Shown: piece by piece, positions 1 to 11,769 of the stretch
How positions within the stretch are numbered: position 1 is the first letter of the stretch
Layout: each line of letters begins with the position of its first letter
Source: Inia geoffrensis
Taxonomy: Eukaryota; Chordata; Mammalia; Artiodactyla; Iniidae
Length of the DNA: 64,000 nucleotides
Assembly: GCA_036417435.1 (NCBI GenBank)
Contig: CM070900.1
Span: 29,737,496 to 29,801,495 of the forward strand
Direction: 5' to 3'
Notes under the pieces: model-generated
What the model was told of the DNA's origin: nothing
Databases searched by the model: none
What the model saw: only the letters and a program-made list of their open reading frames with translations
Made by a program: the position numbers and the translations under genes

Positions 1-879
1 GAAAAATAAAAGTGATCTACCAGCAAGGAGAACAACAGAGAGGGAGGAAAGTGGTGTCCCTGGGGGCAGTCACAGCTGCCTCATGGTAGCTGGAGACAGC
101 AGCCAGTGTGTTCCAGGTGAGAATGGTGGGCTTCCCCGGGACCCAGAGGAGACACAGCAGCACTGTCTCGCATCCCTCAGGGGCCCCTGACATCAGAACT
201 GCAGGAACCATTCACACGCCATCTCTAGCTGTGCCTTCCCCCTTTCAAGTTTCTGCTAGACGACCAGAGGCAAAACACTGTCATTCGCTCAGACTGTCTG
301 TCTAATAGCTATAATTAAAGCCCTCTCATCGCCAAAAACCCAGTGTGTGGGAACGTGGCTCAAAACATACACAGTGAAAATGCAAGGCCACCTTTACAGG
401 CAGAAAGGTGACTGGCATGTTTTAAATGGCCCGATGTACGACCTTCAGCGTGCAGGTGTGAGCGGGTGGAAGGCTGCTCGCAGGTTTTGGCCGCAGCCAT
501 TGGCAAAGGTAAAGGCGCTGCAGGGTGAAGAACTATGGAGAAATCTGCCGTGTCGTTCAGCCAATGAACAAGACAGCAGGGCTCACTCTGAGCTGGTCAC
601 CCACCCTTGAGGCAGCCTTCTATAGGCTGTCACTATAGCATCTCTCCTGAAAGCTGCTGAAATGAACAGCCCCAATGCAAAAAATCCATTCACTTCTATT
701 TATTAAGTTCCTTTTTCAAGAGAGCTACAGAGGTAGTCATTTCTATGCTTCAAAAATATATGAGACTTCTGTTGGTATGGTTACTCTACATATCTGTCAC
801 AGGTAAGCTTCAATATAATCATTATTACTTTTATTAATGAAACAATAACAACTATACTAGTATAATAGCAACTGCAATT
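1..879. other. No recognised feature
   Basis: Unique-looking sequence. Short ORFs near 108-305 and 347-610 have no recognisable domain, no splice context and no codon signature, and look like chance ORFs. The sequence turns AT-rich after about 660. Confidence 0.5.
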
Positions 880-1085
880 AACACTTAGCAGCCTGTTTGA
901 TATTTGCTAAGCACTGTGCAAAGTGCTTCACAGGGACTGTGTCACCCAAGTCCCAAAACAACCCTAAGTGGTCATACTCTTGTACCTCCCACTTTACAAA
1001 TAAGAAACAGAGAGGTCAGGTAACTGGAGCACGTGAATGGTAGAGCTGGGGGTTCAAAACCAGCTGGTCAGGCTCCACATCCCAC
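880..1085 (-). repeat. MIR SINE fragment
   Basis: An old tRNA-derived MIR read on the minus strand. The plus strand shows the reversed MIR order: a 'gctaagcactgtgcaaagtgcttca' -like block, then 'cactttacaaataagaaacagagaggtcaggtaa', then a 'gagctgggggttcaaaaccag' -like block. It is strongly diverged and no target duplication is visible. Confidence 0.7.
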
Positions 1086-1159
1086 ACTCGTAACAGTTTT
1101 GTATTAATAAAGTCAAAAGACACATTTTTGGCAGCAAAATCTCTCACACGGACATTTTA

Positions 1160-1345
1160 GAAAAGGTCTAAAGTAGCAGATTCCTGGGCCCTGGGCCCTG
1201 ACTGCAGGGATGCTAATTCCATAGGTTGTTGTGGGCCTACGAGTCTGCATTGCAACACCCCCCCCACCCGGCCCCGACCCACCCCGCCCCCCAGGTGATG
1301 CTAATGCAAAGGTGCTAAAGCTTCACAGACGTGGTTAGAGAACCA
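1160..1345 (+). repeat. MER5A-like hAT-Charlie MITE
   Basis: Non-autonomous DNA transposon remnant. The string GATTCCTGGGCCC, a central C-rich block and CCAGGTGATGCTAATGC, ending in a degenerate GAGAACCAGC, follow the MER5A order. The centre at 1256-1294 is a run of C-rich slippage. The remnant has no coding capacity. Confidence 0.65.
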
Positions 1346-1655
1346 GCATTAGTAACTTTGCTTAGCTGATACAGAATAGGAAAAAACATGCTTATCAACG
1401 TAGTGTTGTTTTCAATCATCACACAACTTTGGTTCATATCTATGGATAGAATAACCTCCCAGAACATGGAAACTGCGTCTCAGAAACAATCCATTTCAGA
1501 CAAAATGCTTCTAAACTGACCATCCCCTCCATAAGGGGTTCCCTTTTTCTCAGTGTGTTCTCAAGTTTTCTGTTTTCATCTTGAATAAAGTCTCAGTTGG
1601 GTTCTAATATGCGTTTAACAGCTGCTAATCTCTTTTTTACTAATAAAATGGGCAG

Positions 1656-1867
1656 GGCTTCCCTGGTGGCGCAGTGGTTGAGAGTCCACCTGCCGATGCA
1701 GGGGACACGGGTTTGTGCCCCGGTTCGGGAAGATCCCACATGCCATGGAGCGGTTGGGCCCGTGAGCCATGGCCGCTGAGGCTGCGCATCCGGAGCCTGT
1801 GCTCCACAACGGGAGAGGCCACAACAGTGAGAGGCCTGCATACCGGAAAAAAAAAAGAAAAGAAAAG
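1656..1867 (+). repeat. CHR-type SINE, short form
   Basis: tRNA-derived SINE with an A box (TGGCGCAGTGG) and a B box of the GTTTGTGCC type, ending in an A-rich tail. It is flanked by an imperfect direct repeat, AAAATGGGCAG at 1645-1655 and AAAACGGGCAG at 1868-1878, as expected for L1-driven target-primed insertion. It is the short subfamily, lacking the roughly 100-bp middle block seen in the long copies. The overlapping ORFs on both strands are shadows. Confidence 0.93.
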
Positions 1868-1878
1868 AAAACGGGCAG

Positions 1879-3734
1879 AAACAACAGGGAAAACAGCTCT
1901 GAGAGAAGTCAGAGCCAGGCTGGAGTAACCTCAGGGTGTATGGCCCACTCTTGGAAGCAAGCGCAAATCTGAAATTTCAACGCTTTCTTATAAATATTTA
2001 TTTTAAAGAGGCCTAAGACTTCCTGACCATTCAAAAGCAGCTCTCTTTTATCATTAATACATAAGTGGAAAACCCCAATTAGAAACAAGAGGCAAAGACA
2101 TAAGTGATTATATGATTATAACCACTCTCTTCTGTTAGCACATCATTTGTGTGACTTGCACTTAAATGTCACGGAGTACATCAGATCAAATACTCCTACT
2201 TTTAAACGTTATTTATCGTGATTCTTGTTAAGTGTTTGAAAAATAATGCACTGGAGCAGAAATAATAGCCTAAGGCAACTCTGTATTCATTTCCCAGATG
2301 ATGACCACATAAAAGTAATATATTTTAGCATAATTGATTTGCTTGGAATAGGATTCTATGACTAAGATAATTTTAAAAAAGGAAAGAAGAAAAAATTTGG
2401 CATCATTATTTATACAATAAGTAACATCATTCAAATATTATTGTCACTGCAGCCACAGCACAAACAAAAATTAGAAACAATTTGCACAAAGAAGACTCTC
2501 CATGAGAAAAGAAGTATTTACCTAGAGAAGCAAGAAGATAGGAGTAGTCCTGGGCTACACTTATTGAGCATTTATTATATGCCAGGCATTTTTCTAAGTT
2601 TGTTATGTGAGAAACATGAAAAAGAAAAGTACATACCACGAAAAAGAACTTTTAGAACGGGTCTTTTTATGCCCCCAAGAAATGTCCAAGATGGGACTTG
2701 CATTAGAAATAAATCCAACTCTACTTTGGAGTAAACATATAAATCTTCGGTATCGTCTTGCTGCCAGAAAGCACTATCTAATTCACTAATGTTGGATCTT
2801 AAACCCATGGAAATGCAAACAACGGATTGTGACTAATGCACAAATACACAAAATGTATCATAACTATCGCCATCTCTTATGTATGCTACCTGCAGGTGAA
2901 TGCCAAAGATGATACAAAGCTTCCACACCTGACCACCCCTGTGCTGGTAATTATATTCCAGGAGCAAAGTGAGGCAGGAAGGACCACACACCTTCTTGAT
3001 CCATTAACAGTACGTTACATTAACCTTTGAATACTTACCTTGATGCCAATTAAATATTTGTGATGGCAGCATGGATAAGGAAGAAAATCTTGGCTGAGGT
3101 CCCATTTGCCCTTGTTTTCTCTGCAATTCTTTGTAAAGAACATCCTGAATTTTTGACACATCAACCCACACAGATCAAATCATCTTTAAAATAAGCAAAT
3201 CCTGCAGATCCATTACCTCAGTAGGCCACAGGACTAGTACAAGCAAACACCCACCATCGACAAGCCAATGCCTTGAGTGTTTAGCTTTCTTGAAAAAAGG
3301 CATTAGTTAGCATTTAGATGGATGACAAGGCAGCAGACAGTGAAGTCTGAGCCCGGCAGAAAGGCATCCAGCGTTCTCTGGAGTGTGTAAGCCTTCATGA
3401 CTGGCTGAGTAGATCGCGGACAAAAACAACTCCTTGCAAGATAAAGAGAAAAACCAAATAGCTTCAGCAGTTTTACCAAACCAAGACTGCAGGGTGTTTG
3501 GGGCCAGGTCTATCCATGTTGCGTAAGGTTTTCCCTTTAAAAATTACAAGGCTTCATTGAGGTAGAACTGACCTGCCTCTCCTCCTCTGTATTATTATCA
3601 TGATCATTTTCTCTAAATCATGTAGTATATTAATTCTCATTACTACCATACAGTTCTCTTTACCCCTCCACTAGACAGTATAAATAAAAACTCCATGTGG
3701 AATAGCTGAGAAACACTGTCAGCGTTCAGAGTAC
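1879..3734. other. Mostly unique, with one MIR/L2-like scrap
   Basis: Repeat-poor AT-rich DNA. At about 2555-2600 the string ATTGAGCATTTATTATATGCCAGGC is typical of the end of an ancient L2 or MIR copy. The several 60-97 codon ORFs at 2427-3030 overlap on both strands and show no domain, so they are left out. Confidence 0.45.
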
Positions 3735-4030
3735 ACAGACCTGTCTGGAATGGATTAATTATGGGCTTCAGGCTTTATGAAAGGGTAAGATTTGAGCTGA
3801 GGCTTGTCAGGCTTGTAGAATTTGGACGGGTAGAGGACAGGAAAGACCAAAGTCTCACCAGGAGGCAACCTTGAAAATAAAGTACCTGAGAAAGTCTGAA
3901 AGAGAATGATCAGAACACGTAGTCTGTGGTAAGAAACTAATTGGGGCCAGAACAGAAGGGAACAGCGATTCCTGAAAAGTGTTATGATTCACGAGAGGTA
4001 AATAAGAAGGCAAGTCAGATGACAACGTGC
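3735..4030 (-). repeat. Probable L2 LINE fragment
   Basis: The plus strand carries 'gatttgagctgaggctt', a 'ggaaagaccaaagtc' block and 'agtgttatgattc'. This resembles the reversed L2 segment that encodes the 3' UTR approach. It is strongly decayed, with no ORF and no target duplication. Confidence 0.4.
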
Positions 4031-4114
4031 AGGTGAAACCCCTGCGCGTTTTCTCAATGTTGATCTTTTTAAATCAAGTCAGAAAAGACCATAAGGGAAG
4101 TTTCTTGGAATTGA

Positions 4115-4290
4115 AATACGCTGTATCTTGTTTTGGATGGTGGTAGTTATACACTAGTTATGTTCAACTGTCAAAACTCAATCTGAACACTTAAGATCTG
4201 TTCATTTTATGGTATGAATTTGATTTATTAATTTTATTGTGTTAATTTGACCTCGTTTTTAAAATAAAATTAAACTATGGGGGGGGGGAA
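4115..4290 (+). repeat. L1M 3' end fragment
   Basis: The blocks TGTCAAAACTCAATCTGAACACTTAA, then 'gatctgttcattttatggtatgaatttgatt', match the end of old mammalian L1 3'UTRs (aactcatcgaactgtacacttaa... tgcattttattgtatg). The piece ends in AAAATAAAATTAAA followed by a G run at 4279-4288. Confidence 0.55.
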
Positions 4291-4299
4291 AGTCAGATA

Positions 4300-4805
4300 C
4301 TCGCTCCTTTAAATTCCTCTAGGGGCTCCCTGGTTCACTTAATAAAATAAAACCCCCAAACTCTTGATCGTGGCTGATAAAACATTACAGGATCTTCCTC
4401 AGCCAACCCCTCTACCTTCACTTCAAGGCACTCTTCACCGGTTCACTCTCCCCAGTCAAATCCTCCTCCATTGTGTTCCGTTCACCAGGAAACCCACATC
4501 AGCCTCTGTGCTTGCTATTCTCTGTGCCTCTTGGAATGCTCTTGCCCCAACTCCTCTGCGCCTCAGCAAAGCTGTCCATGATTTCTTTCCATAAAATGGT
4601 CTTCCTAATTTTACTACCTTATTATCCTATTCTTTTCCACCATAAAATTTCTCATAATCTATACTAAACCAGCTTACCTATGTGCTTAATTACTTATCAT
4701 CTGTGTCTTCCACTAGAAAGTAAGCTCTCTGATTGAAGGGAAGTGGCCATTTCCACAAGGTCCAGCTCAGACCTGGCATATGACAGATGCTCAATAAATA
4801 GCAGT
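4300..4805 (+). repeat. L2 LINE 3' fragment
   Basis: Runs of 'cttcctcagccaacccctc', 'cttggaatgctcttgcc', 'ccactagaaagtaagctc' and 'gacagatgctcaataaata' follow the L2 3' region in the correct order. The overlapping 76-codon ORF is a remnant frame, not a gene. A second, similar 3' end follows to about 4960 ('tcagtacctggcacatta ... gaaatgtttgttgaat'). Confidence 0.75.
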
Positions 4806-4960
4806 TTGTAAACTGTGACTTTTCAAAGACTATCCCCCTATTACGTCAGAAGTCCTTCCAGGGCACCATGCCTTTATCATCTCTACATCTCTGTGACCAA
4901 GTTCAGTACCTGGCACATTATTAGAAGCCCATGAAATGTTTGTTGAATCTATACATAGGT

Positions 4961-5339
4961 TTAAATTTAGATCTCACATAACTTCACCAGTAAATTCGAA
5001 GAATATTTCATTTTGCAAGGAAATTTGATTTGCCATCTAAGAAATATACAAACTTATCTAATTTTAAATCACAGAATTTGAGGTTTACAAGGCCTGTCCC
5101 AGCCTGTTGATTAGATGTGGCTTCCTGACTTAAAGCGAAAAGAAAACCAACCTGTGGTGAATTCACCCAGATCTGCTCCAGGTGACCCATCCAAGTAGCA
5201 CAATCTTTAGTGAAACCATTTCAAAATGATCAGCTCTGGGGAACTTTTGTAATTCACTCTCAATGGACTATATAAACATATCTAAAAACTTAGTGACAAG
5301 TGACAGAGCCTCCTGTTTTCTTTGGTTGGAATTATAAAG
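4961..5339. other. No recognised feature
   Basis: AT-rich unique sequence. No repeat or gene signal was recognised. Confidence 0.4.
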
Positions 5340-5705
5340 AGCAATGAAAAAGTATAAGCTATTGATTCACACAACATCATGGGTGAATGTCCTCCCACTG
5401 AGTGAGAGAAACCAGATGCCACATCCTCCAGAATAGTATATATTGAATGATTCCATTCATACTAAATTCTAGAACAGTCAAACCTATACAGTGACAGAAA
5501 GCAGAACAGTGGTTTCCCGGGAATGGGGGTGGAGGTAGGGATGGATTACAAAGGGCCACAGGGAAACTGTGCGGTGATGGAGTTGATTATGCTGATGGTT
5601 TCATGGAAGTATACCTAGGTCAAAACCCATCAAGCTGTACACTTGAAATAGGTGCAGCTTATTGTATGTCGATTATACCTCAATAAAGCTGTAATACATA
5701 AAACA
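5340..5705 (+). repeat. L1M 3'UTR fragment
   Basis: Contains 'gaatgattccattcatactaaattctagaacag', 'cagtgacagaaagcagaacagtggttt' and 'caagctgtacacttgaaataggtgcag', ending ATTATACCTCAATAAAGCTG. This is the usual end of old mammalian L1M elements. It is 5' truncated and non-coding. Confidence 0.8.
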
Positions 5706-6555
5706 GGAAGTCTCCATTTCAGATGATTCTTAAAACTTTAAATATGCCATCAAATTAGCAGCATTTTGATTTTTGTAATTACTGGGGATGTGCCATTAGC
5801 CAGCCACAGTGCAGTCTCCTCCCTGCCATGTGCGCATTCCTATTTACCCTCTGAAGCTCAGCTCAGGTGTCACCATTCCCTACTCTTGGAAAGATATCAC
5901 AGGGCACCTCTCATCATCCACTGGGTCAGTGAGCAATCCCTCGGCTGTGCTTTCCAAGAACCACTGCCCAAAGATACCACAGCACTTTGATGACTTTGAG
6001 TCATCAAAAGTCAAGGACTATGAAAATCATCTTTTCATTCCAGTCCTTCACCAAATATAGTGATAAATTCTCTTATATTTGGTCTACACAGTATTCAAAC
6101 CTTCTCCCTCTCACTCTGGAAGCTGAAGAAGTCCACATGGTCTTCCTACACCTGGCTAGTGAGCTAATGGACATAGTCTAAGACTTGGGCAATTGGCTAC
6201 TCCTATTTATAACTGTGAATTTTTACAAAAGACACAAAGGTTAAGGGACTGGTCAAAAGCGGATCCAGGTAGCAGCATTCAGCAGCATCAATACTAATGA
6301 TGTTGTCCCATTCAGCCCAACCCTTTGGTCGGCTCTACTCAATGGCTCTTGTTGCCAAATCTTCTGTTCTTGTCTCCTTTCTCAATCTTGCCTTCCTGGC
6401 TTCCTGCTGATTCTCAGAGCTACCTGACATTCTTCCAGTACGTTCCTTCTCTTTTTAGGTTGTTTACAAATTGGAATCCTAGCTCATACAAAGACAATCT
6501 GGACTCATACAAAGACGATCTGGCACAAAACACAGGGCCAGAAAAAAAGAAATAA
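5706..6555. other. Unclassified, weakly L2-like in places
   Basis: At 5840-5990 phrases such as 'gctcagctcaggtgtcacc' resemble the L2 3' region, but the match is too weak to call. At 5986-6016 there is a small inverted repeat, TGATGACTTTGAGTCATCA. No gene is supported. Confidence 0.35.
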
Positions 6556-6558
6556 GCA

Positions 6559-6768
6559 GGGCTTCCCTGGTGGCGCAGTGGTTGAGAGTCTGCCTGCCGA
6601 TGCAGGGGACATGGGTTCGTGCCCCGGTCCAGGAAGATCCCACATGCCACGGAGCGGCTGCGCCCGTGAGCCATGGCCGCCGAGCCTGCCCGTCCAGAGC
6701 CTGTGCCCCTCAGCAGGAGAGTCTACAACAGTGACAGGCCCGCGTACCGCAAAAAAAAAAAAAAAAAA
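6559..6768 (+). repeat. CHR-type SINE, short form
   Basis: Short-subfamily SINE with A box TGGCGCAGTGG, B box GTTCGTGCC, many intact CpGs and a poly(A) tail at 6751-6773. The flanks AGAAATAAGCAG and AGAAAGAAGCAG form a target duplication with one mismatch. It is young by CpG content. Confidence 0.95.
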
Positions 6769-6785
6769 AAAAAGAAAGAAGCAGA

Positions 6786-7320
6786 GAAGTGGTGTAAGAC
6801 CTTTTGAACCTCCCCATAAGCACCTGTGTCCATGGAATCCTAGGTTATTACAGTGAATCTGGGTTAAAATGGCTTTCCTAACACCACAGAATTGTGTGCC
6901 AGACCTTCTTGGAGCACTCTTTCTCCCTGTCGTAACAATTTTATTTTTCTTTTCCAGTGAATTCTCTTTCATAGAGAATCCACTAGAGGAATTTACTTCT
7001 CCCATATTTTTCTGGCTAGCATGATTAAGCTCTAGCCAGGAAACACCAGGGTGGGGATCTGAAGGTCATGTTTCAGAAACTCTGGAGACGCCTGCTGAAT
7101 TATTAACCAGAGTTTGAGGGGGAAATAAATCCAAATCTCAGACTCCAAGTCAGAAAACCAGGAAGGGCTTCAGTAATTCTTCTCATCTTCATCCCCAAAT
7201 TAATAGCTGTGTGGGAAAAAGGCATTAGTATTTCTTCACTGAGGAAATGTCTACTCATTTCCTTTGTTTCTCTAGTGAAATGTTTGTCTTTTTCTCTTTG
7301 ATCTGGAAGCGCTTGTACTC
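6786..7320. other. No recognised feature
   Basis: Unique sequence. The 166-codon minus-strand ORF that reaches into this stretch runs through the antisense of the SINE and has no domain of its own. Confidence 0.4.
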
Positions 7321-7344
7321 ATAGAAGTGACTATAGTGCAGTTG

Positions 7345-7580
7345 GATTTTTGCCCTCAGACAAACCTAGCTCTAAATCCAAGCTCCACTACTCTCATTTT
7401 TGTGGCTTTGGGCAAATCTTTTCCTTTAGTTTGTTTTCTCATCTATAAAATGGGAAAAATTTCAGTATCCACCTCATAGACCTATTACAAAAATTCAAGG
7501 GGCTGAGCCACACAAAATATTTAGCACAATCCCTGACCCAATAAAGTCCCCTTTACATGTTAGCTGCATTTATTAGTTAT
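7345..7580 (+). repeat. MIR SINE
   Basis: The blocks 'ccaagctccactactctca', 'ggctttgggcaaatcttttcc', 'tcatctataaaatgggaaaa' and 'tttagcacaatccctgaccc' follow the MIR consensus order on the plus strand. Confidence 0.8.
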
Positions 7581-7639
7581 TAGGAAATACTGCATGTGTC
7601 ACATTTAAAAAAATTATCTCTGATATTATAACCTAAATC

Positions 7640-8336
7640 TAAAGTTGGTGTCAGAAAACTTTTTCCGGAAAGGGTCAGATAGTATTTTAGGCTTTCTGGG
7701 CCAGACTATCTCCGTCATAACTCCTCAACCCTGACATTGTAGCATTAAGCAGCCACATACCACATGTAAATCAATGGGTGTGCTATGTTCCAATAAAATC
7801 TTATTTCTTTTTTTTTCTTTTAACATCTTTATTGGGGTATAATTGCTTTACAATGGTGTGTTAGTTTCTGCTTTATAACAAAGTAAATCAGTTATACATA
7901 AACATATGTTCCCATATCTCTTCCCTCTTGAATCTCCCTCCCTCCCACCCTCCCTATCCCACCCCTCCAGGCGGTCACAAAGCACCCAGCTGATATCCCT
8001 GTGCTATGCGGCTGCTTCCCACTAGCTATCTACCTTACATTTGGTAGTGTATATATGTCCATGCCTCTCTCTTGCTTTGTCACACCTCACCCTTCCCCCT
8101 CCCCATATCCTCAAGTCCGTTCTCCAGTAGGTCTGTGTCTTTATTCCTGTCTTATAAAATATTATTTCTAAACACTGACATTTTAATTTATATAATTTTC
8201 ACGTTAAAAAATATTTTTCTTTCTTTGATTTTTTTCCAATTATTTAGAAATGTAAAAATAATTCTTAGTTCACAGACCATATCAAAACAGGCAGTGGGAC
8301 TAATTTCACCCATAGGCCACAGTTTCCCAATCCTTT
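7640..8336. mobile_element. hAT-Charlie-type MITE split by an L1
   Basis: The left half (7640-7808) reads 'cagaaaactttttccggaaagggtcagatag', 'ttttaggctttctgggcc' and 'gtgtgctatgttccaataaaatcttattt'. The right half resumes at 8154 with 'ctaaacactgacattttaatttatataattttcac' and ends 'ataggccacagtttcccaat'. Both belong to one mammalian hAT non-autonomous family whose ends read CAGGGGTCRGCAAACT. A truncated L1 with its own target duplication lies between the halves. No transposase is present. Confidence 0.75.
7809..8153 (-). mobile_element. 5'-truncated L1, last ~345 bp
   Basis: Poly(T) leads into the reverse complement of the same L1 3'UTR end that closes the large L1 at 31642-38836 (…CACACCATTGTAAAGCAATT…). 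It also holds about 190 bp of 3'UTR that the large L1 has lost (G-rich 'gggtgggagggaggg' on the minus strand). The flanks are ATAAAATCTTATTTCT at 7793-7808 and ATAAAATATTATTTCT at 8154-8169, a 16-bp duplication with one mismatch. The 151-codon ORF at 8072-8527 crosses the junction and is spurious. Confidence 0.93.
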
Positions 8337-9399
8337 ATTTAGAGAAAGAGACACATCCTATACATGGCCCTTGTTTGAGACAATATTCATTTCAAGGTCT
8401 GCACCAGCTGTTAAGTGACATGCTGAGAGACAATATGGTAAAACCTGATCAAAAAAGCCAGCGCTGTAACTTTGAGATCTTCCACAGTATGTTACAAATG
8501 CTACATCAAGTGCCAAGATTTTCTTGACACTGAATTTTTTAAACTTTTGATAAAAAGTCACCAACAGCTATTCAAGTCTATTTCTACTCGGTTGTTAAAA
8601 AAATTCTTTCTACTTTTATTCTATTAGAGGCATCTTGAAAGGAAATTAACAGTTTGTCACCTTAACAGTGTGAAATTATGCAGACAAAAACTGTAATTTA
8701 CAAAAGATAATGTCTTTTATTCATTTATATTCATAAGCATTTACTAGAAATATCTGTATTGAGAGGATTTTTTTAAAGAAAATATTTCATAAATTACAGA
8801 AATATCTCTACACCAAAAAGATTTGCCTAACTGTGCCTACATTTTTATTCCAAGATCTCATCCAATTTCTAACCAGCAATGCCTTTATGACCTGTATATT
8901 GTACCAAACTACATATATCTAGAGTCTGACATGAAACAAATGTCACTGTGAGGTTCAAAACATGTTTTAGTTCCTCTGTTTCTTATCCGTACTACATTAC
9001 AACATGCCATAATAAAAGCAAAATTCTTATTCAAATTTCTGCTAAAATTGATATACATTTAATATTTATTGTATTTGCCTTGATAGTTACCCATGCATGT
9101 GTAAATTTTATAAACATCCTAATTTTGAAACTAGATTCAGCATTTTTTACACTTCCCATTTGTAATCACCCCCGCCCCTTGTAAGAAACTATATTTTAGG
9201 CTTATGGAGTCAATAGTGCGATGAGCTATTCCACATCTGGTTATCGGAAGCATATTTCCTGATTTAAAAAAAAAATCACAAAATCCTGTTTTTATATGCT
9301 TTATATGCTTATATGTTTCTCCTTCTGTTATTACCCATTTAACAGTAGTTTCACATACAGCCAGGCATGTGCCAAACATAGGGCCAATAATAAAAAATA
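8337..9399. other. No recognised feature
   Basis: AT-rich unique DNA. No gene, RNA or repeat was recognised. Confidence 0.4.
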
Positions 9400-10110
9400 C
9401 TGACTTAATATAATTTGCTTCCTTGGCTGCTGGGAAAGCAGAAAGCATTGAAAAACTGTTTTGTGTTTATTAGGGAAGCTATTGTAGAGGGTGATTGGGG
9501 TTTCATTACAAGCGGCCTGCAAACAGTTTTAGCACAAATGCCAATATACGTTTTAGAATCGAGTGCAATTTTAAGTATTTTCACTAAAATGGCTTTGCAG
9601 AATCTACAACTCAAATAAGTATATTGTGTTTTAACACCGCCAACAGCTACTACACTATTTGTTGCATTGATCTCCGTTGTGAATGCTTCAAACCTTTCTA
9701 CTTTCATGAAATGTAATGGGCAAATATATTCCCTGGAATCCCAAGGTATGATTAGTTACTAAGCAATCAGAAAAATCACAGCAAGGCATACTTCTGAAAG
9801 AAATTAGAAAGAGTAAAGATCACTTCTCTATTTGTGTTACATAGCAAATCACACAATACCTCATCGATGGTACTGTATATATTAGCTAACCACCATGGGC
9901 TAGCTAGAAGCTCATGCATCAATGAAAAGATCTTTGTCAATTGCTGTATGCCTCATTATCTCACTAAGATTTCTTGGCAACAATTAACAGTTACCCAATT
10001 CATAGAAATTGCCTTTATTATTTTTGAAGCAGCTACTTTCTTTGGCTTTAATGACTAAGAGAATAGAGACAGATGTCTCTGTTGCTAGGGAGACTGAATT
10101 TAAAAAAAAA
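9400..10110. other. Candidate conserved non-coding block
   Basis: A repeat-free stretch that keeps several CpGs in AT-rich surroundings (near 9510, 9549, 9559, 9638 and 9674) and many TAAT-type words. It ends in GTTGCTAGGGAGAC at 10081-10094, which fits the loose RFX X-box pattern. The short ORFs here overlap on both strands with no domain. Conservation is an inference from texture only. Confidence 0.25.
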
Positions 10111-11261
10111 AAAAACCTTTGAAACGAAGTAAATAAGCAACTACCATCTTTTTTTTTAAAAGGAGAATTCTGTTAGTTTTGAATTAACTATTTGTTTTAA
10201 AAACAAACCAGCAGTAGCTCCACTTTTTGAAGGAAATATACTGGAATAGTTTATTACCATTCTTCTCTGACAGTAATAAATCATTAAAAAAAAGAAAAGA
10301 AAAATAGGCCCACCTGTGCACTCAATATCAATTGAGGCTGATTATCAGAAACTGGTACTTTCTTTGTACTGGTACTCGAATTCAACAGGAATTACCTTTC
10401 TATATAGTCTGTCAATCCTCTATAACTAAAGAGAAAGCAGCCCTCCCTTGAGTTAGAAACACCTAAGCCTTGCAGACAAGCCTTGCCTGCTGAGTTCTGA
10501 GAGCTCATGCCCTCTTGTCACCCAGCTCCAATCTTACTGGCAGCCCTGTACTCTAGACTCTGGACAACAAGTAAAGCAATTCAAGCTAAGAGCAGTTAAG
10601 TGACTGGGTCCAACCCAAGCAATATTTCTTCTTTCAAATTTCTTCCTACACTCATCCCCCCTCCTCTGTCTTTAATTCCTGATGCTCGCTAATACATGTA
10701 ATGCACTTGAATTTTCATCTATCTTGGACTTGCAGATCCTGTCCAAACCCTCCCCTCATCCTCTCCTTATGTCAACATGCTTTAACAGGAATGATACCGT
10801 CACGAGAAAAGAAAAAAATAATCCAGTTTGAAATGAAATCACATGTAGTGAAAACAACTGCAATTCACCTAAATTCTTTGAAAGAGCCCCTAATCTCCTT
10901 TGACATCTATACAAAATCACCCATATATCTTTTCACCTATTCTAATTAAACCATCACTAGCTACCAGCATTCAATTTAAGTATAAACCAAAAATTGAATG
11001 GGCATTTCGGGGGTCTCTTTTGCTCAGATATTTGTACAGTATATTAAAACATCGGCAAATTATTTTGTCTATTTTTAAATGTTATATGCTATTGCCATGA
11101 TTAAATATTAGTATGTAAACAACAGGCAAAATAAAATTACTTTGTTTTTCTTGTCTAAGAAAAAGTTCAGAATTATGTTTGGCTTCTGTGGCCTGGGTAT
11201 TGGAGCAGTATTCATAACATTCTTTTAAGAAGGCATATTTCAAGCTCCAAACGATGGACTT
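10111..11261. other. No recognised feature
   Basis: AT-rich unique DNA with A and T homopolymers around 10100-10160 and 10285-10305. The short ORFs at 10701-11100 show no domain. Confidence 0.4.
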
Positions 11262-11276
11262 TAAAAGTTCCTAAGA

Positions 11277-11629
11277 GGGCTTCCCTGGTGGCACAGTGGT
11301 TGGGGGTCCGTCTGCCAATGCGGGAGACACAGGTTCGAGCCCTGGTCCGGGAAGATCCCACATGCCACGGAGCAGCTGAGCCCGTGCACCACAGCTGCTG
11401 AGCGTGCACTGTGGAGCCCACGAGCCGCAACTACTGAAGCCTGCACATTGCAACTGCTGAAGCCCGCGCGCCTAGAGCCCATGCTCTGCGGCAGGAGAGG
11501 CCACCGCAGAGAGGCCCACGTGCCTCAGTGAGGAGTAGCCCCTCTTGCTGCAACTAAAAAAAAAAAAAGAAAGCCCGCATGCAGCAACAAAGACCCAATG
11601 CAGCCAAAAATAAATAGATAAATAAATAA
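11277..11629 (+). repeat. CHR-type SINE, long form
   Basis: Long-subfamily SINE: A box TGGCACAGTGG, B box GTTCGAGCC, the extra 'gccgcaactactgaagcc' middle block, an A run at 11557, and an AATAAATA tail. It has a perfect 15-bp target duplication, TAAAAGTTCCTAAGA, at 11262-11276 and 11630-11644. The site begins TT|AAAA, the L1 endonuclease preference. Confidence 0.97.
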
Positions 11630-11769
11630 TAAAAGTTCCTAAGAAATTATAATTCGAAGACTTTCTGTACTTCTTATTAAAATTCTGACTTGGTGAGATG
11701 TAATTAGTAGGAAAGACAGACAATCATCCGGATCACATCTGACGAAACTGGGTCCAAATCAAGCAGTGC

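Noticed and set aside
1679..1720. tRNA gene called from the A and B boxes of SINE heads
   Set aside because: The tRNA-like heads are diverged, do not fold as a complete tRNA, and recur in all SINE copies with poly(A) tails and target duplications.
1593..1972. Several ORFs of 60-89 codons on both strands
   Set aside because: They lie on a SINE and its flanks. The same peptide texture recurs at every SINE copy (6420-7005, 11212-11482, 12432-12861, 38866-39163, 48784-49274, 53362-53926), so they are shadows of a non-coding repeat.
8072..8527. 151-codon ORF
   Set aside because: It starts in antisense L1 3'UTR and runs across the target duplication into a hAT remnant, so it cannot be an ancestral gene.
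10081..10094. Confident RFX binding site
   Set aside because: The match is to a loose consensus and occurs often by chance. Kept only as a finding to check.
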